Assembly: GCF_000005505.3 (NCBI RefSeq)
Contig: NC_016134.3
Coordinates: 21,404,584 to 21,468,583, forward strand
Direction: 5' to 3'
DNA from: Brachypodium distachyon
Lineage: Eukaryota > Streptophyta > Magnoliopsida > Poales > Poaceae
Length of the DNA: 64,000 bases
Positions 22,330-32,011 of the stretch are shown here, one piece after another. Both the position numbers and the translations under genes were made by a program. Below the pieces are notes generated by a model. It searched no databases, had not been told where the DNA came from, and worked only from the letters and a program-made list of their open reading frames with translations. Within the stretch, counting starts at the first letter, position 1, and each line of letters opens with the position of its first letter.

Positions 22330-25010
22330 CTAGCATAAGACCTACGCGCCACCCAAACCGGCTAAAGAAGTACTCCCTTGTTACCATCTCTAAATGGTTG
22401 CACCCAGATTTCATAGACCCCTGCGCCACTGGGACACCCGAAGAACAATCCGCAAGAAATTAGACACTTTTTGTTATGAAAAATCAAATCATTTCTACAA
22501 TTCCAGATAGACCAAAAAATCGCATAAGCCCCTACAAGGATAGGCGATTTAATTATTTTTTCTAGCCCTTGAAGCCACCGACCAAACATATTTGTGGTAC
22601 ATGAGTGAGGAGGTAAATTAAATACCACAAAGACAGTTCGCCACACCAAACGCACCATTGGACACTGAAAAAACAAATGTTGAATGGTCTCATCCTGATC
22701 ACAAAAAACACATTTCTTGCTACCGTACCGGTTCTTTTGGCCAAATTATCTTTCTTTAGCACCACCCCACGACATAAATCTTAATCTTCCAAATAACTTT
22801 ATGCCGAAATTGGCACTCATAATTAATAAGTGATCTATAAAGGAACTTCACCGAATAAATCCCAGAAGAACTCAAACTCCAAGAAAAGGAATCCACTTGA
22901 TCCCCAAGTTGAACTGATTCGAACTTCTGACACAGCTGCAACCACGCTACCAAATGAGGCCCAACAATTGTTGTACGAAAAGCAACGTTAGGAGGATCAC
23001 TCCCAACACGTATGCCACAGAAGTCTGACGGTTGAGTACGATCCGAAATAACGATGGAAACTGTAGCTTGAGAGGGGTGGCACCTATCCTCCCAAAACAA
23101 ATAGCTGTCCCATTATTCACCGAAAAGGAGATATGAGGAAAGACAAACACTCAGTTGATATGGACATGATCCCCATGGATATGACCATTAGAACTCTATT
23201 TAATGGAGTATTCAATAACAATTATAATCAGGTGAATTCAATTATTAATTGTGTTGGATATATTACTTGTAAAGAGGCAGAGCTACTATCTTGTGTGATC
23301 TTCTTATGTAGGCACCTTATTGAACTTTACAAGTCCAAAAGTGAAGATGAGGTGCGGTAAAATGCAGCGAGAGATGCAAGGTGAAACCTATCAAATTTAC
23401 TTTCGAACAAATCAAACGGCACATGATTCGGAGCTTGTTATTGAAAGATATCACGAATTAAAGTTAAATCCGATTCGGGTCCGAGCTGTCAGGAGACCCA
23501 ACTTTGTTTTAATCACCCAGGCCGCATCTGGAGTCCATATCAAGCAAACAAGTACTTGTTGGAAAGATAATTTCGAGACCTTTCCAACGGATCAGGCCCC
23601 ACCAGGAGATTCGGTGAGTGCTGACCGTGGCGGAAAAAACAAGCTGCAGTCACTTAAGTCATGGGGAGAGAAGACATGCTTGGGCTGCCACTTGCACTAC
23701 TTATGGGCCCCAGGCCATGTAACAGCTAATCCCATCTTAGGATCTGAAACCCTAGCTTTCTTTCAGCTCCCACTCCATATAAGAGTAGCCACCACCCCCT
23801 TTAGCTGGTGGGGTTTTTTTGTTTAGACAAGTTAGCCATTGCTGCAACTTCAAATTCCCACAAGTGTCAGCTAGACCTACTGGAGAACTGCTACGGAACC
23901 CCACCTTGTTAGTCGTCTCCTTGAGACTGCTGTATTTCATCTACATTTGCAATTTCAAATTGCCTTATCTCGATTTTTGCTTGTTCTCGATTGCTAGCGG
24001 GGATTGGAACTTCGTGTTCAAGTTGACGGCGCCTTCGGTTCCGTCAGTAACCACAGGGAGTTGGTGTAGCGATTGCTAAGGTGCACCGTCTAGTGTCCGG
24101 TGTAGTCAGGTCGTCAACGTCTACTTCCGCCCCAAATTGTAACTATCCGTCTCACCGAAAGATCGGGCCACCCCGAGCAGCCAAGGAGCGCATCAAGTGG
24201 TAAATAGACCCTTCCAAAAAGGTGAATCAAAAACCCTGATAGGAACTTGTGAGAGGGAGTTTCGTAGAGATATTTATTGCGCAACACCTCTACCCAAAGC
24301 CCCTCTCCCTCCAGAATTCCAAAGAACCATTTGCCCAACAAACAAATGATTTTTAGTTCCACATTTTCAATCCCCAGGCCCCCATGGTCACGAGGCCGGC
24401 ATAGGATATATCCCACTTAGCCAATTTATATTTTCTTTTATGTTCGTCACACTGCCAAAAGAACCTCGAGCGATAGAAATACAGTCTCTTAGCCACCCGT
24501 TTGGGAATTTCGAAAAAAGGCATCATAAACATAGACAAACTTGTGAGGACCGAGTTAATGAGGGTCAGGCGGCCACCACTAGAGAGAAGCTTACCCTTCC
24601 AATTACTAAGTTTCTTCTCAAAACGGTTCTCAACCCCTTTCCACCATTTATTTAGCAATTTACGATAATGAATTGGTATCCCAAGACAACGGAAAGGAAA
24701 AGACCAACCCTATATCCAAACAATTGATTGTACTGGGTTTGACACTCCTTCGCTTGCCCAAAGAAAACAATTCACTTTTATGAAAATTAATCTTTAACCG
24801 TGATAATTGCTCGAAAACACATAAGAGCATCTTTAAGTACTTAGCCTGTTCCAGATCATGCTCTAGGAAAACCACCGTATCATCTGCGTATTGGACGATA
24901 GACACCCCCCTCCACGAGATGAGGGATGACCCATTAAGACAACCAATCCCCTTAGCCCGCTCCATTAACGGGAATGGATGGCCCATATTGAGTTAAGGAT
25001 ACCATAAAAC
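22330..25010 (-). pseudogene. Degenerate L1-type LINE on the minus strand
   Basis: From right to left on -: YADDTVVFLEHDLEQAKYLK (about 24890-24830), RLKINFHKSELFSLG, then NWKGKLLSSGGRLTLINSVL (24600-24540), FFWQCDEHKRKYKLAKWD and the GGLGIENVELKI block (24380). After the solo LTR insertion come FSVNNGTAICFG (23130) and WSLSSSGIYSVKFLYRSL (22880), ending with the zinc-finger region MFFQCPMVRLVWRTVF (22670) and WSIWNCRNDLIFHNKK (22490). Stops and frame changes are frequent. It is a different insertion from the + strand LINE to its left. Confidence 0.75.
23134..24195 (+). repeat. Chromovirus-type gypsy solo LTR inside the LINE
   Basis: It begins TGAGGAAAGACAAACAC and ends ...GGAGCGCATCA, 1062 bp. 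It shares with the 7377 copy the block ATGATTCGGAGCTTGTTA / TATCACGAATTAAAGTTAAA and with all copies the terminal CGAAAGATCGGG and GTCAACGTC blocks. LINE coding resumes on both sides. The 5-bp flanks (AGATA, AGTGG) differ, so the target duplication has decayed or an end is off by a few bases. Confidence 0.7.
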
Positions 25011-25079
25011 AGCTCTAATTAAACTTGGCAGCGATGCATACTTTAATTCTACAAGTAGCAAATCATATAAGCGCATACT

Positions 25080-25343
25080 TTAACTTGGCAGCCCCGTTCG
25101 TGTTTGATCCAAATCACGCAGCCAAGGACTTATTTCCTCTAGATTAGGTGGATGTGCTGAGGAAGGTATGAGTTGTTTAGGGTGCTCTGCTTCAGGTTTT
25201 TGCTTATCCCTCTCGAAAGACAGAGTAGCTCCAGAAAGAAGGAAAACAAGAAATAAGAGGTTGCGAGTTGCAAAGTGTTGGTGAGGTGTGTCTTGCATTT
25301 TGAACGGACTTGTAGGAACGGGAGAGACGGTGAGTACGACCAT
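25080..25343 (-). CDS. Small hypothetical ORF with a signal-peptide-like N-terminus
   Basis: An 87-codon frame on - begins at 25343; an inner ATG at 25298 would give a 72-aa product. A hydrophobic run (NLLFLVFLLSGATLS) followed by a charged tail (FERDKQKPEAEH) looks like a secretory signal and a short mature peptide ending TRTGLPS. No family is recognised. No clear TATA box precedes it and it lies beside a LINE, so it may be a chance ORF. Confidence 0.2.
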   Translation of the reverse strand: MVVLTVSPVPTSPFKMQDTPHQHFATRNLLFLVFLLSGATLSFERDKQKPEAEHPKQLIPSSAHPPNLEEISPWLRDLDQTRTGLPS

Positions 25344-25815
25344 TGGTTAATGGTTACAGTTTAGGTGGAACGTCTATACATGCTTTCTAAAGACGAAGAT
25401 TCAGAGCATCCTCTGCAAAAGATAAAATGATTTTCTTTAGCTTAGTTGCTATAAAACTTAGAAAACAAACGGACACAAAGATGGAGTTGATCTTAAGGTG
25501 TTCGCAGATCGTTGAAATTTTCAATTCTTATGAGAGTTTAATTAAATTGCAGTTGATTTCTCGGTTACCAAGCTAATGCCCAATTAGCATAATACACACT
25601 CATCAATATGCTACAGTAAGAGATATCGTCAGAACTAGAGTTGCATCCCCGACCATTAGAAAGCTAGCAGTGTATATAAAAACTGAAAGTACTATACATG
25701 CTTGAGAAAACATAAAATCATCAACTGAATTGCCGAAAGATCAACACAATCATCGACCATAGCGTGCGTCGATCTGTGCCCCACTAGAAGCTAATCAGGC
25801 GAGGAACTTGAACAA

Positions 25816-26025
25816 TTAACCGAGGTAGACGTGGACGCCGAGGGCGAGGATGAAGATTGCGATGAGGGCGAAGTAGATGACGGCGTGGACGAGTATGGAG
25901 AGGCCGCTGGTCTGGAAGTTGCCGAACTCCACCATCCTGCCCTTCCCGGGGATCTGGAACAGCAGCCCCGGCGACAGGAGGATGAAGAGCACCAGCCCGA
26001 TGAACACCGGGCCCCAGTCCGCCAT
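25816..26025 (-). CDS. DUF3339 family small membrane protein
   Basis: A single exon of 69 codons on -, ATG at 26025-26023, stop at 25818-25816. The sequence starts MADWGPVFIGLVLFILLSPG, continues LLFQIPGKGRMVEFGNFQTS, then a second hydrophobic segment (SILVHAVIYFALIAIFILAL) and GVHVYLG. This is the full length and signature of the plant-specific DUF3339 family (68-70 aa, two membrane spans around the conserved IPGKGR...FGN...TSG loop). Biochemical function is unknown. The gene is intact, GC-rich against AT-rich surroundings, and has a TATA box about 150 bp upstream, so it is very probably a functional gene. Confidence 0.93.
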   Translation of the reverse strand: MADWGPVFIGLVLFILLSPGLLFQIPGKGRMVEFGNFQTSGLSILVHAVIYFALIAIFILALGVHVYLG

Positions 26026-26172
26026 GCCCTCTTCCTACCAAGCTCTCTTCTCTGACACAGGTGCACGCACGGTTGCAGCTGAGCTCACCCTTGGTTCGTG
26101 TGAGCCTTACTCTGTGATTGTTGTAGGTCCAGTGGAGAGTGGCAGGAGTGTGTGCTGCCTGGTCAGAGCAAG

Positions 26173-26179
26173 TATATAT
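26173..26179 (-). promoter_or_regulatory. TATA box of the DUF3339 gene
   Basis: ATATATA on - lies 148 bp upstream of the DUF3339 start codon, in the context GGCCATATATACTTG. The spacing gives a leader of about 115 nt. Confidence 0.6.
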
Positions 26180-26318
26180 GGCCTTTTGGGGAGGGAATGT
26201 GATGGGGAGGCAATTGGGGAGGTGGGTGGCGTGACTGGGCAGGCTGATCCCATGTGACCGTGTGGATGGTTGATCATCATGGTGTGGGGTTGTTTTCTTG
26301 ATATGTCAACGTGATATA

Positions 26319-26436
26319 CTCACTCAGTCCAACAAAAAATGTCTCAAGTTTTTAAAATTTGAATGTATCTAGACATGACTTAGTGTATAAATGCATTCAA
26401 ATTTGATCAAAATTGAGACATCTTTTGTTGGAGCCA
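26319..26436. mobile_element. Short Stowaway-like MITE (about 118 bp)
   Basis: Near-perfect inverted arms TCCAACAAAAAATGTCTCAA and TTGAGACATCTTTTGTTGGA lie within a TACTCACTCAGTCC start, a drifted form of the usual CTCCCTCCGTCC. It lies about 300 bp upstream of the DUF3339 start. Confidence 0.6.
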
Positions 26437-28196
26437 TCGCCAACCATGTTTTGCTGTTTGTTCTGTTTAGCTATGTAGAGTAGTAGTAGACCTATTTTAT
26501 TTGTGAGGTGTTTAGCTACTTATTGCTCATAAAAAATTGGTTGCAATCAGTGCATGGCGTTGCAATGTTGAATTGTAGGTGTCAAATTAAGACTTGAGAT
26601 ATGACAGAAACGATAATAGAAATGCAATTACATATGTGCACTTTCTCTGTACTTTACTCGTGCAATTAGTCGTTATCTTCTCTGAGCTTACCGAGTACTA
26701 CCACTCACTCCGTAGTACCTTATTTTCACTTGCATTAATTATTTGTGACTTACATACATGGCAAAACTGAGATGTCGACCATCATAGTGGCATCATTGCT
26801 CCTTCGTCCCTTGGACAGTCTTTTTTCGGCGATTGATATTGGTAGTTTGCTTGTCATGTCAGTTTTGCATCTGATGTAACAGGTCAACATAATTTTCTTT
26901 ATTTTTCTCGAGTACTGAAAATTTCATTTATACATAATTTTGGGCAGAAACTACTCCATCATCATTTTGTTAAGTGATCTTTTTCAGCTCAGTAACGAAA
27001 GTTGACCTCGTCTATGCTAGTATAAATTAAGCCCATTCACCCTTCAAAACATAATAATTAAGCCCATCCAAATTCCTAATCTAGACAGAAAAAAAATGCA
27101 ATAATAGTTAACATGAATTTGACCATCCAATTTTTATGTCAGTGCACACTTGAAACAACCTAAACGAAGTAGAAAACTCTGTTTTATTAGTTGACTCCGC
27201 ACGTGCATGATTTAATAATCACTGAGCTGAATCACGATCGAAACCAAAGAACTTCAACTCGAGGATAATGTGTCACTATACAAAAAGCACGATTGAATAT
27301 AATTAATGGTACTTCCACAATTAGCAATTAACTGCCTTACACAAATCCATTGAGATTGTAGAAAATCAAACCCACTGAGCACTGACCCGGCGGTGGTAGA
27401 TGGAATCAAATGCAGTTGAGATCAGGAGGAGATCCCAAACCGAAGCCCACGGCCACCATGCACCCACCCACAAGCCCATGCCTAGCGACCTTTCCACAGG
27501 CTTCTTGTCCTCGTCCGCACATGTCTGCCGTCCTCTCCTCTCCTAGCTCGTTTGGTTGCAGGAGATGGCTTTTTAGAAAAGAGGGCAAAGGATTTTTGCA
27601 TGGGGTGCATGGAGGGGGATGGTGGTTGTTGCCGTGTCCATTTCGGGAGTGGGGCTAAGCTAGAGGACAGACAACTCACTGGCTCAGCGTTGAGTTTAAT
27701 TGCATTGTCTGTGCAAGATTTGTTAGGCGCGCACATGCTCCTTGTGGGTGGTCTCGAGGGTTTGTTGGGGTCGTGTATATTGGACAAAAGTTGAATGATT
27801 CATTGCGCTTGTTTGCATGCATGGCTGGCTTGGAGTGTACCGGCAAAAGGCACATTCGGACGTTGCTACTTTGTAGCTGATCATATTTGATGACCTCAAT
27901 CACCATTTTAATACAGCCTAGATGACACTTAATTAACGTGACTCGACCTTAACCATGTAGGCTACTTTGCATAACCATGTCTTAATTTGTAGTTAGGCCG
28001 GCCCTTTGAAGCCACTAATGGGTGCAACGTGAAAGAATATTATACTGCATAAACTTGGATTGGATCTCCAATCACCCCACTATCTCTCCTTTCTCTTGGA
28101 GAAGAGATTAACAATGTGGATGTAGTACATTTGAAATAAATTTGTTAGGATTAGTGGATCCGGTACAGCTCCTCTTTGTAATGGGAAAGAATTAAG
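26437..28196. other. Intergenic DNA, no gene seen
   Basis: AT-rich sequence with short chance ORFs. A GC-richer patch at 27400-27660 gives open frames on both strands with no recognisable domain or splice pattern, so nothing is called. Confidence 0.4.
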
Positions 28197-28230
28197 TATT
28201 ATATATATTATATATATATATATATAATAT
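28197..28230. repeat. (TA)n microsatellite
   Basis: An imperfect run of about 34 bp of TA dinucleotides directly precedes the MULE target duplication. Confidence 0.8.
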
Positions 28231-28248
28231 CTTGTATATCTAAATAAA

Positions 28249-28891
28249 GAGTAAAATGCACCCGAGATCCCTATTCTTTCGTGAAGGTGTCAAGTAGGTT
28301 CCTAATCTTTCAAAATGCACATTTGGGTCCTGATTGTTTGTTAAGTGGTTCACCCCAGGTCCCTCCGTTGTATGCGCAGCTCTAGCCGCATGACGTGGCT
28401 GACACGTAAGCTTTGGGCCCACCCGTCAGGCGACGATGTGGCGTTTCCATCTTGCAGAAAACCCCCCGCACGTTTCTCCCTCTCCGTCAGGCTCGAGGAG
28501 GTCGCGTCTCCGCTCGCCGCGTCCATCCGCGCTCGCCGCCAGACCCGCCGCGGAGCCGGAGCCCCCGCCGCCACTGTGGAAGCGGCGCGGGGTGCTGGGG
28601 CAAGGGACTGGCGGGCCCCGCTCCCGCAGGCGCAGGGCGTGGCGGTGTGGTGAAAATGAGAGGGAGAAACATGCTGGGGGTTTTCTGTAAGATAGCAACG
28701 CCACGTTGTCGCCTGACGGGTGGGCCCAAAGCCTACGTGTCAGCCACGACATGTGGCCAGAGCTGCACATACAGCCGAGGGACCTGGGGTGAACCACTTA
28801 ACAAACAATCATCCAAATGTGCATTTTGAAAGATTAGTGACCTATTTGACACCTTCGCGAAAGAATAGGGACCTCGAGTGCATTTTACTCC
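28249..28891. mobile_element. Mutator-like MITE with long inverted repeats, possible Pack-MULE (643 bp)
   Basis: Ends GAGTAAAATGCACCCGAG and CTCGAGTGCATTTTACTC are inverted, and homology continues inward for more than 200 bp per arm (for example CGTCAGGCGACGATGTGGCG against CGCCACGTTGTCGCCTGACG). A perfect 9-bp duplication CTAAATAAA flanks it (28240-28248 and 28892-28900), the mark of Mutator-like transposition. The centre (about 28490-28660) is much more GC-rich than the arms and reads as proline/arginine-rich peptides in several frames, so it may be a captured gene fragment. No transposase is encoded. Confidence 0.88.
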
Positions 28892-28900
28892 TAAATAAAA

Positions 28901-29299
28901 GTTCTTCACTATATAGTTTACTCGACATGCACTTTGTGATATGAATTATGCCGTCTCTTCAAATCATGCATGTCCTTTTTTCGCATGTATTTATTTACAT
29001 AATTTTGTATGCCACCTCATCAAGGCATATTCATTTACGTTTTTACATTAGTATATCAATCCAAACCATACCACCTCATTAATTCAACAGTGTCCCTTTT
29101 TTGGGGGCAATTTTTCTATTTTTATACATCATTTTGTCACATGCTTCTTAGGTTTTATTTTTTCTAAATGTATAGCAAGAACACTTTTACCTTTTTCTTC
29201 ACTAATTTTAATTAATTTTAAGTATCTTTTTACGCATTTGTTCTAACACGGTTCCAGAGCAACGTGTGGGGTATTGTCTTGTTAATATAAGATTTAAGA
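28901..29299. other. AT-rich spacer, nothing recognised
   Basis: Low-complexity AT-rich DNA with no inverted ends, gene or repeat that could be identified. Confidence 0.4.
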
Positions 29300-29820
29300 C
29301 GGAAGGATCGAAACTCAGTCAACAAACACGAGCTTACATTCCCTTCTGCCTCAATGTACAGGAACTGATGCATGCCTTCAATTATTTTCTCTAGGCCAAT
29401 CAATAATTTTCCTTGAATCACGGTGGCCTCGTATATAGCTAGATAATCAAAGTACTGTGTATCCATCCCCACAAAGAGAACTCTTGCGTGAAATTCTGAC
29501 CCGTATGTGCTAGCTTTAGTCTCCCCATGTAAAAATGTCATGTGTTTTGTCGCTTCAGCCTGTGGCGGAGTTAGGTGGGTGGTACGATGGGCATGTCCCA
29601 CCCTAAAAATTTAGTCTCGTGTATATATGTTTTATATATAATGTATAAAAACTTAAAAACACAATCTCTTATAGAGGAAAATTCCAACAAAATCACACTT
29701 GCCCCGTCGTAAACTTTTGTTCTAACTACGCCACTGACTTCAGCAGCACCAAACATGTCGAAAATGTCACACACACAAAAGCATAGCAAAACCGTGCAAT
29801 TATTCCTTCAAAGTAGACAT
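29300..29820 (-). pseudogene. Unknown reading frame split by a hAT MITE
   Basis: On - coding-like text runs CDIFDMFGAAE up to the MITE and continues ATKHMTFLHGETK, FHARVLFVGMDTQYFDYLAI and IIEGMHQFLYIEAEGN down to about 29320. Removing the 177-bp MITE and one 8-bp duplication joins these parts in frame, giving more than 75 open codons. One further shift near 29765 separates an upstream piece (LGPHVYFEGIIARFCYAF). No domain is recognised. It could be an exon of a decayed gene or part of an unfamiliar transposon. Confidence 0.35.
29560..29736. mobile_element. hAT-type MITE (177 bp)
   Basis: Inverted ends CTGTGGCGGAGTTAG and CTAACTACGCCACTG enclose 177 bp. The flanks GCTTCAGC (29552-29559) and ACTTCAGC (29737-29744) are an 8-bp duplication with one mismatch, typical of hAT. 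Confidence 0.8.
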
Positions 29821-30074
29821 GGGGACCAAGTAGCAGGTGTAGGTGGAAGCTTCTTCCCAGCTGCCCTGAGTTAGGTGCATGGGCTGCATCAGCTATTAGA
29901 CCATTGTCTTCGTCCACCGAGTGAGAAGAGGCAGGGTGTGTATGGCTTTGGATAAGTTTAACTCTTTAATAGTTTATATTTTTTTATTATCTTAACTATG
30001 CCAGGTAGAAAAGTTGCTAACTTAGACCGGATCACCGAAGAGAATTGGATTGAGAGATGATATCTTTAGAAGAA

Positions 30075-30105
30075 CTAGAGGAGTGGCCCGCGCAAATGCG
30101 CGGGC
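30075..30105 (-). mobile_element. Helitron-like 3' terminus
   Basis: On - the sequence has a perfect 8-bp stem GCCCGCGC/GCGCGGGC with an ATTT loop, then 11 nt ending in CTAG, then a host T. This is the plant Helitron 3' end pattern (hairpin, short gap, CTRR, T). The 5' TC end, expected to the right on +, was not identified, so the element length is unknown. The GC-rich segment at 30530-30797 might be captured sequence, but no gene is recognised in it. Confidence 0.6.
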
Positions 30106-30797
30106 ACCAATCATGATATTATTTTAGTTTGTCAAAAATAAAATATGGTTGATTCAGGAATTACATCGACTATGAGTCTATCATTGTGGTCAAAACTGAC
30201 TGCGCACTATTTTAACAACTAAAATCTAAACTGTGAAATATATGAACGCCGGTGCTAAAATCTAAACTTATCGATGACCTCACGGTTATGCACAAAAAAG
30301 ACTTGCTTTATGATCTTTTTAAATCTAACTTGTAGACGATCAATATGAACAAAAGCTACATCTAGAAACCACTAAAGTTACAAGAGGCAACATGTTCTTC
30401 CTAATTAGATCTCATAGTAACTCCCATCTTGCCGCCCCATGTGCGGCTTCTCTCTTGATCGATGATAACCTGAAGACAGAGATAGATTGATGTACGTATT
30501 ATATGTCCTGGGAGATGCAGCAACCACGGGCACGTTCTTCCTATGGCTCCGTCGAGGGCACCGGCGTGCTCCTCAGCTTCTCTTCTTGTCCGGCTTGCCG
30601 CCGCTGGCCTTGGGCACGCTCAGCCCGCCGCCCTGCATGATGGTTCTTTGCATAGGGCGCTGCCGGCCGCGCTCCTTTGACCCGTGCAGGCCCTCCCCAT
30701 CCTGGGTATTGGGCGCCCAGGTGATGTGCCGCTGCTGCCTTCTCTTCCTGATCGATCTGTGCTGCCCTGCGTGCTGGCTCTGTCTTGGGTCGCCTTG

Positions 30798-32011
30798 TGT
30801 TAAAGTGTATAAGTGGATGATGAGGACATTCCACATGTTGATACACCCGCAGCACCTAAAGTCACATTACCAGGACCTATCACAAGAGCTCGTGCACGCC
30901 AACTTAATTATCAGGTACTTTCGTTTCTTGGAACGATTCTTCACATACATGAGAATATGATGCTGCCTAAATCAGATGTGTTTGTCACACTTAGGAATGA
31001 TGGACCTAGCATGGATGAGAGGGACAAGCATTAGAGCATGATCACACATGGAGATGAAGGCAGCAAGCGTGTGAGGATTGAAGATGGCGTCGCAACGGGA
31101 GATTACAGAACGTTGAAGCCACCATAATGAGAGATGAAGACGTGGACGAAATATAGAGCTTTTCCCTTCATATTTTCGTCCACATAATTATATGGTGCTG
31201 CGTCACCTTTTAAGTTTGGGCTAGGCCCATGCAATTTTCGTCCACCTACATGGACTGAACTTTTAGAGTCCGTATAGGTGAAGGAAACCAACCTAAAGTG
31301 GGGTTCGGCCTTCTTTCCCAAGGCTGGCCGCATATCCCTCTAGTCCTCCATATATACCCCCGTTAGGTCTTCGTTTAGACGGGGATTTTGTTTAGTTTAA
31401 GACTTAGCTATTTGCTACTCTTCGCCATAGACACAAGTGTCAAATCGACCTTCTGTACTACGCGCTTGCAGAATCCCATCAATAAAGCTTCACCTTTATT
31501 CACAATATCTTGATTGCATCTATAATTCTTGCTTGTTGTTCGGTTGCATGCAGGGATTGATTCTTCGTGATCAGGTTGATCTAGCTCCGGCGTGGTCAAT
31601 AACCTCGGAAGTTGGTGTAGCGATCGCTAAGGCGCAACGTCTCGCACGTTTGTAGCTGGTTCGTCAACGTCTACATCCACCCAAAAATCGATAGCTATCT
31701 TCTCATCGAAAGATCAGGCACCGTTACCCCTATCAGTGGATTACCTAGCCCTTTCCATCAGATCGGTCTTTTGGTTACGTTGGCTAGCGCATGAAGCTTG
31801 ACATGGTATCAGAGCCAAAGGTCTCAAGTTCAAGTACTGGCTTTCACAATTTATCTTAAAAATTGCTGTTACCCCCTCCGTCCATGTATTGGCCTCTTGA
31901 GCCACTATACCTCTGAGTTTACACTTCTCTTCACCGTCACACATGAGGGGGGGTGTGTTAAAGTGTATAAGTGGATTGTCTAGCCCTTTCCATCAGATCG
32001 GTCTTTTGGTT
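30798..32011 (+). mobile_element. TRIM-like miniature LTR retrotransposon, split by a solo LTR
   Basis: The 5' LTR is only 83 bp: TGTTAAAGTGTATAAGTGGA at 30798-30817, continued at 31741-31803 ending ...CTTGACA. It is followed at once by the primer-binding site TGGTATCAGAGCC (31804-31816). The 152-bp interior has no ORF and ends in the polypurine tract ATGAGGGGGGGTG (31943-31955). A 3' LTR copy starts at 31956 and matches for 56 bp with two changes, then stops at the copia fragment. Intact, the element would be about 318 bp. It depends on proteins from other elements. Confidence 0.75.
30818..31735 (+). repeat. Chromovirus-type gypsy solo LTR (918 bp) in the TRIM LTR
   Basis: It starts TGATGAGGACATTCC and ends ...ACCCCTATCA, flanked by the perfect 5-bp duplication GTGGA (30813-30817 and 31736-31740). 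It is homologous to the LTR at 48206, with a TATATA box near 31350. The first 200 bp read as protein (see findings). No internal region remains, so it is a solo LTR and the youngest insertion at this spot. Confidence 0.9.

Noticed and set aside
27406..27906. ORFs on both strands near a GC-richer patch
   Set aside because: No domain, splice pattern, promoter or neighbour supports a gene.
28345..28829. Several ORFs of 74-138 codons on both strands
   Set aside because: They are mirror images created by the long inverted arms of the MULE MITE.
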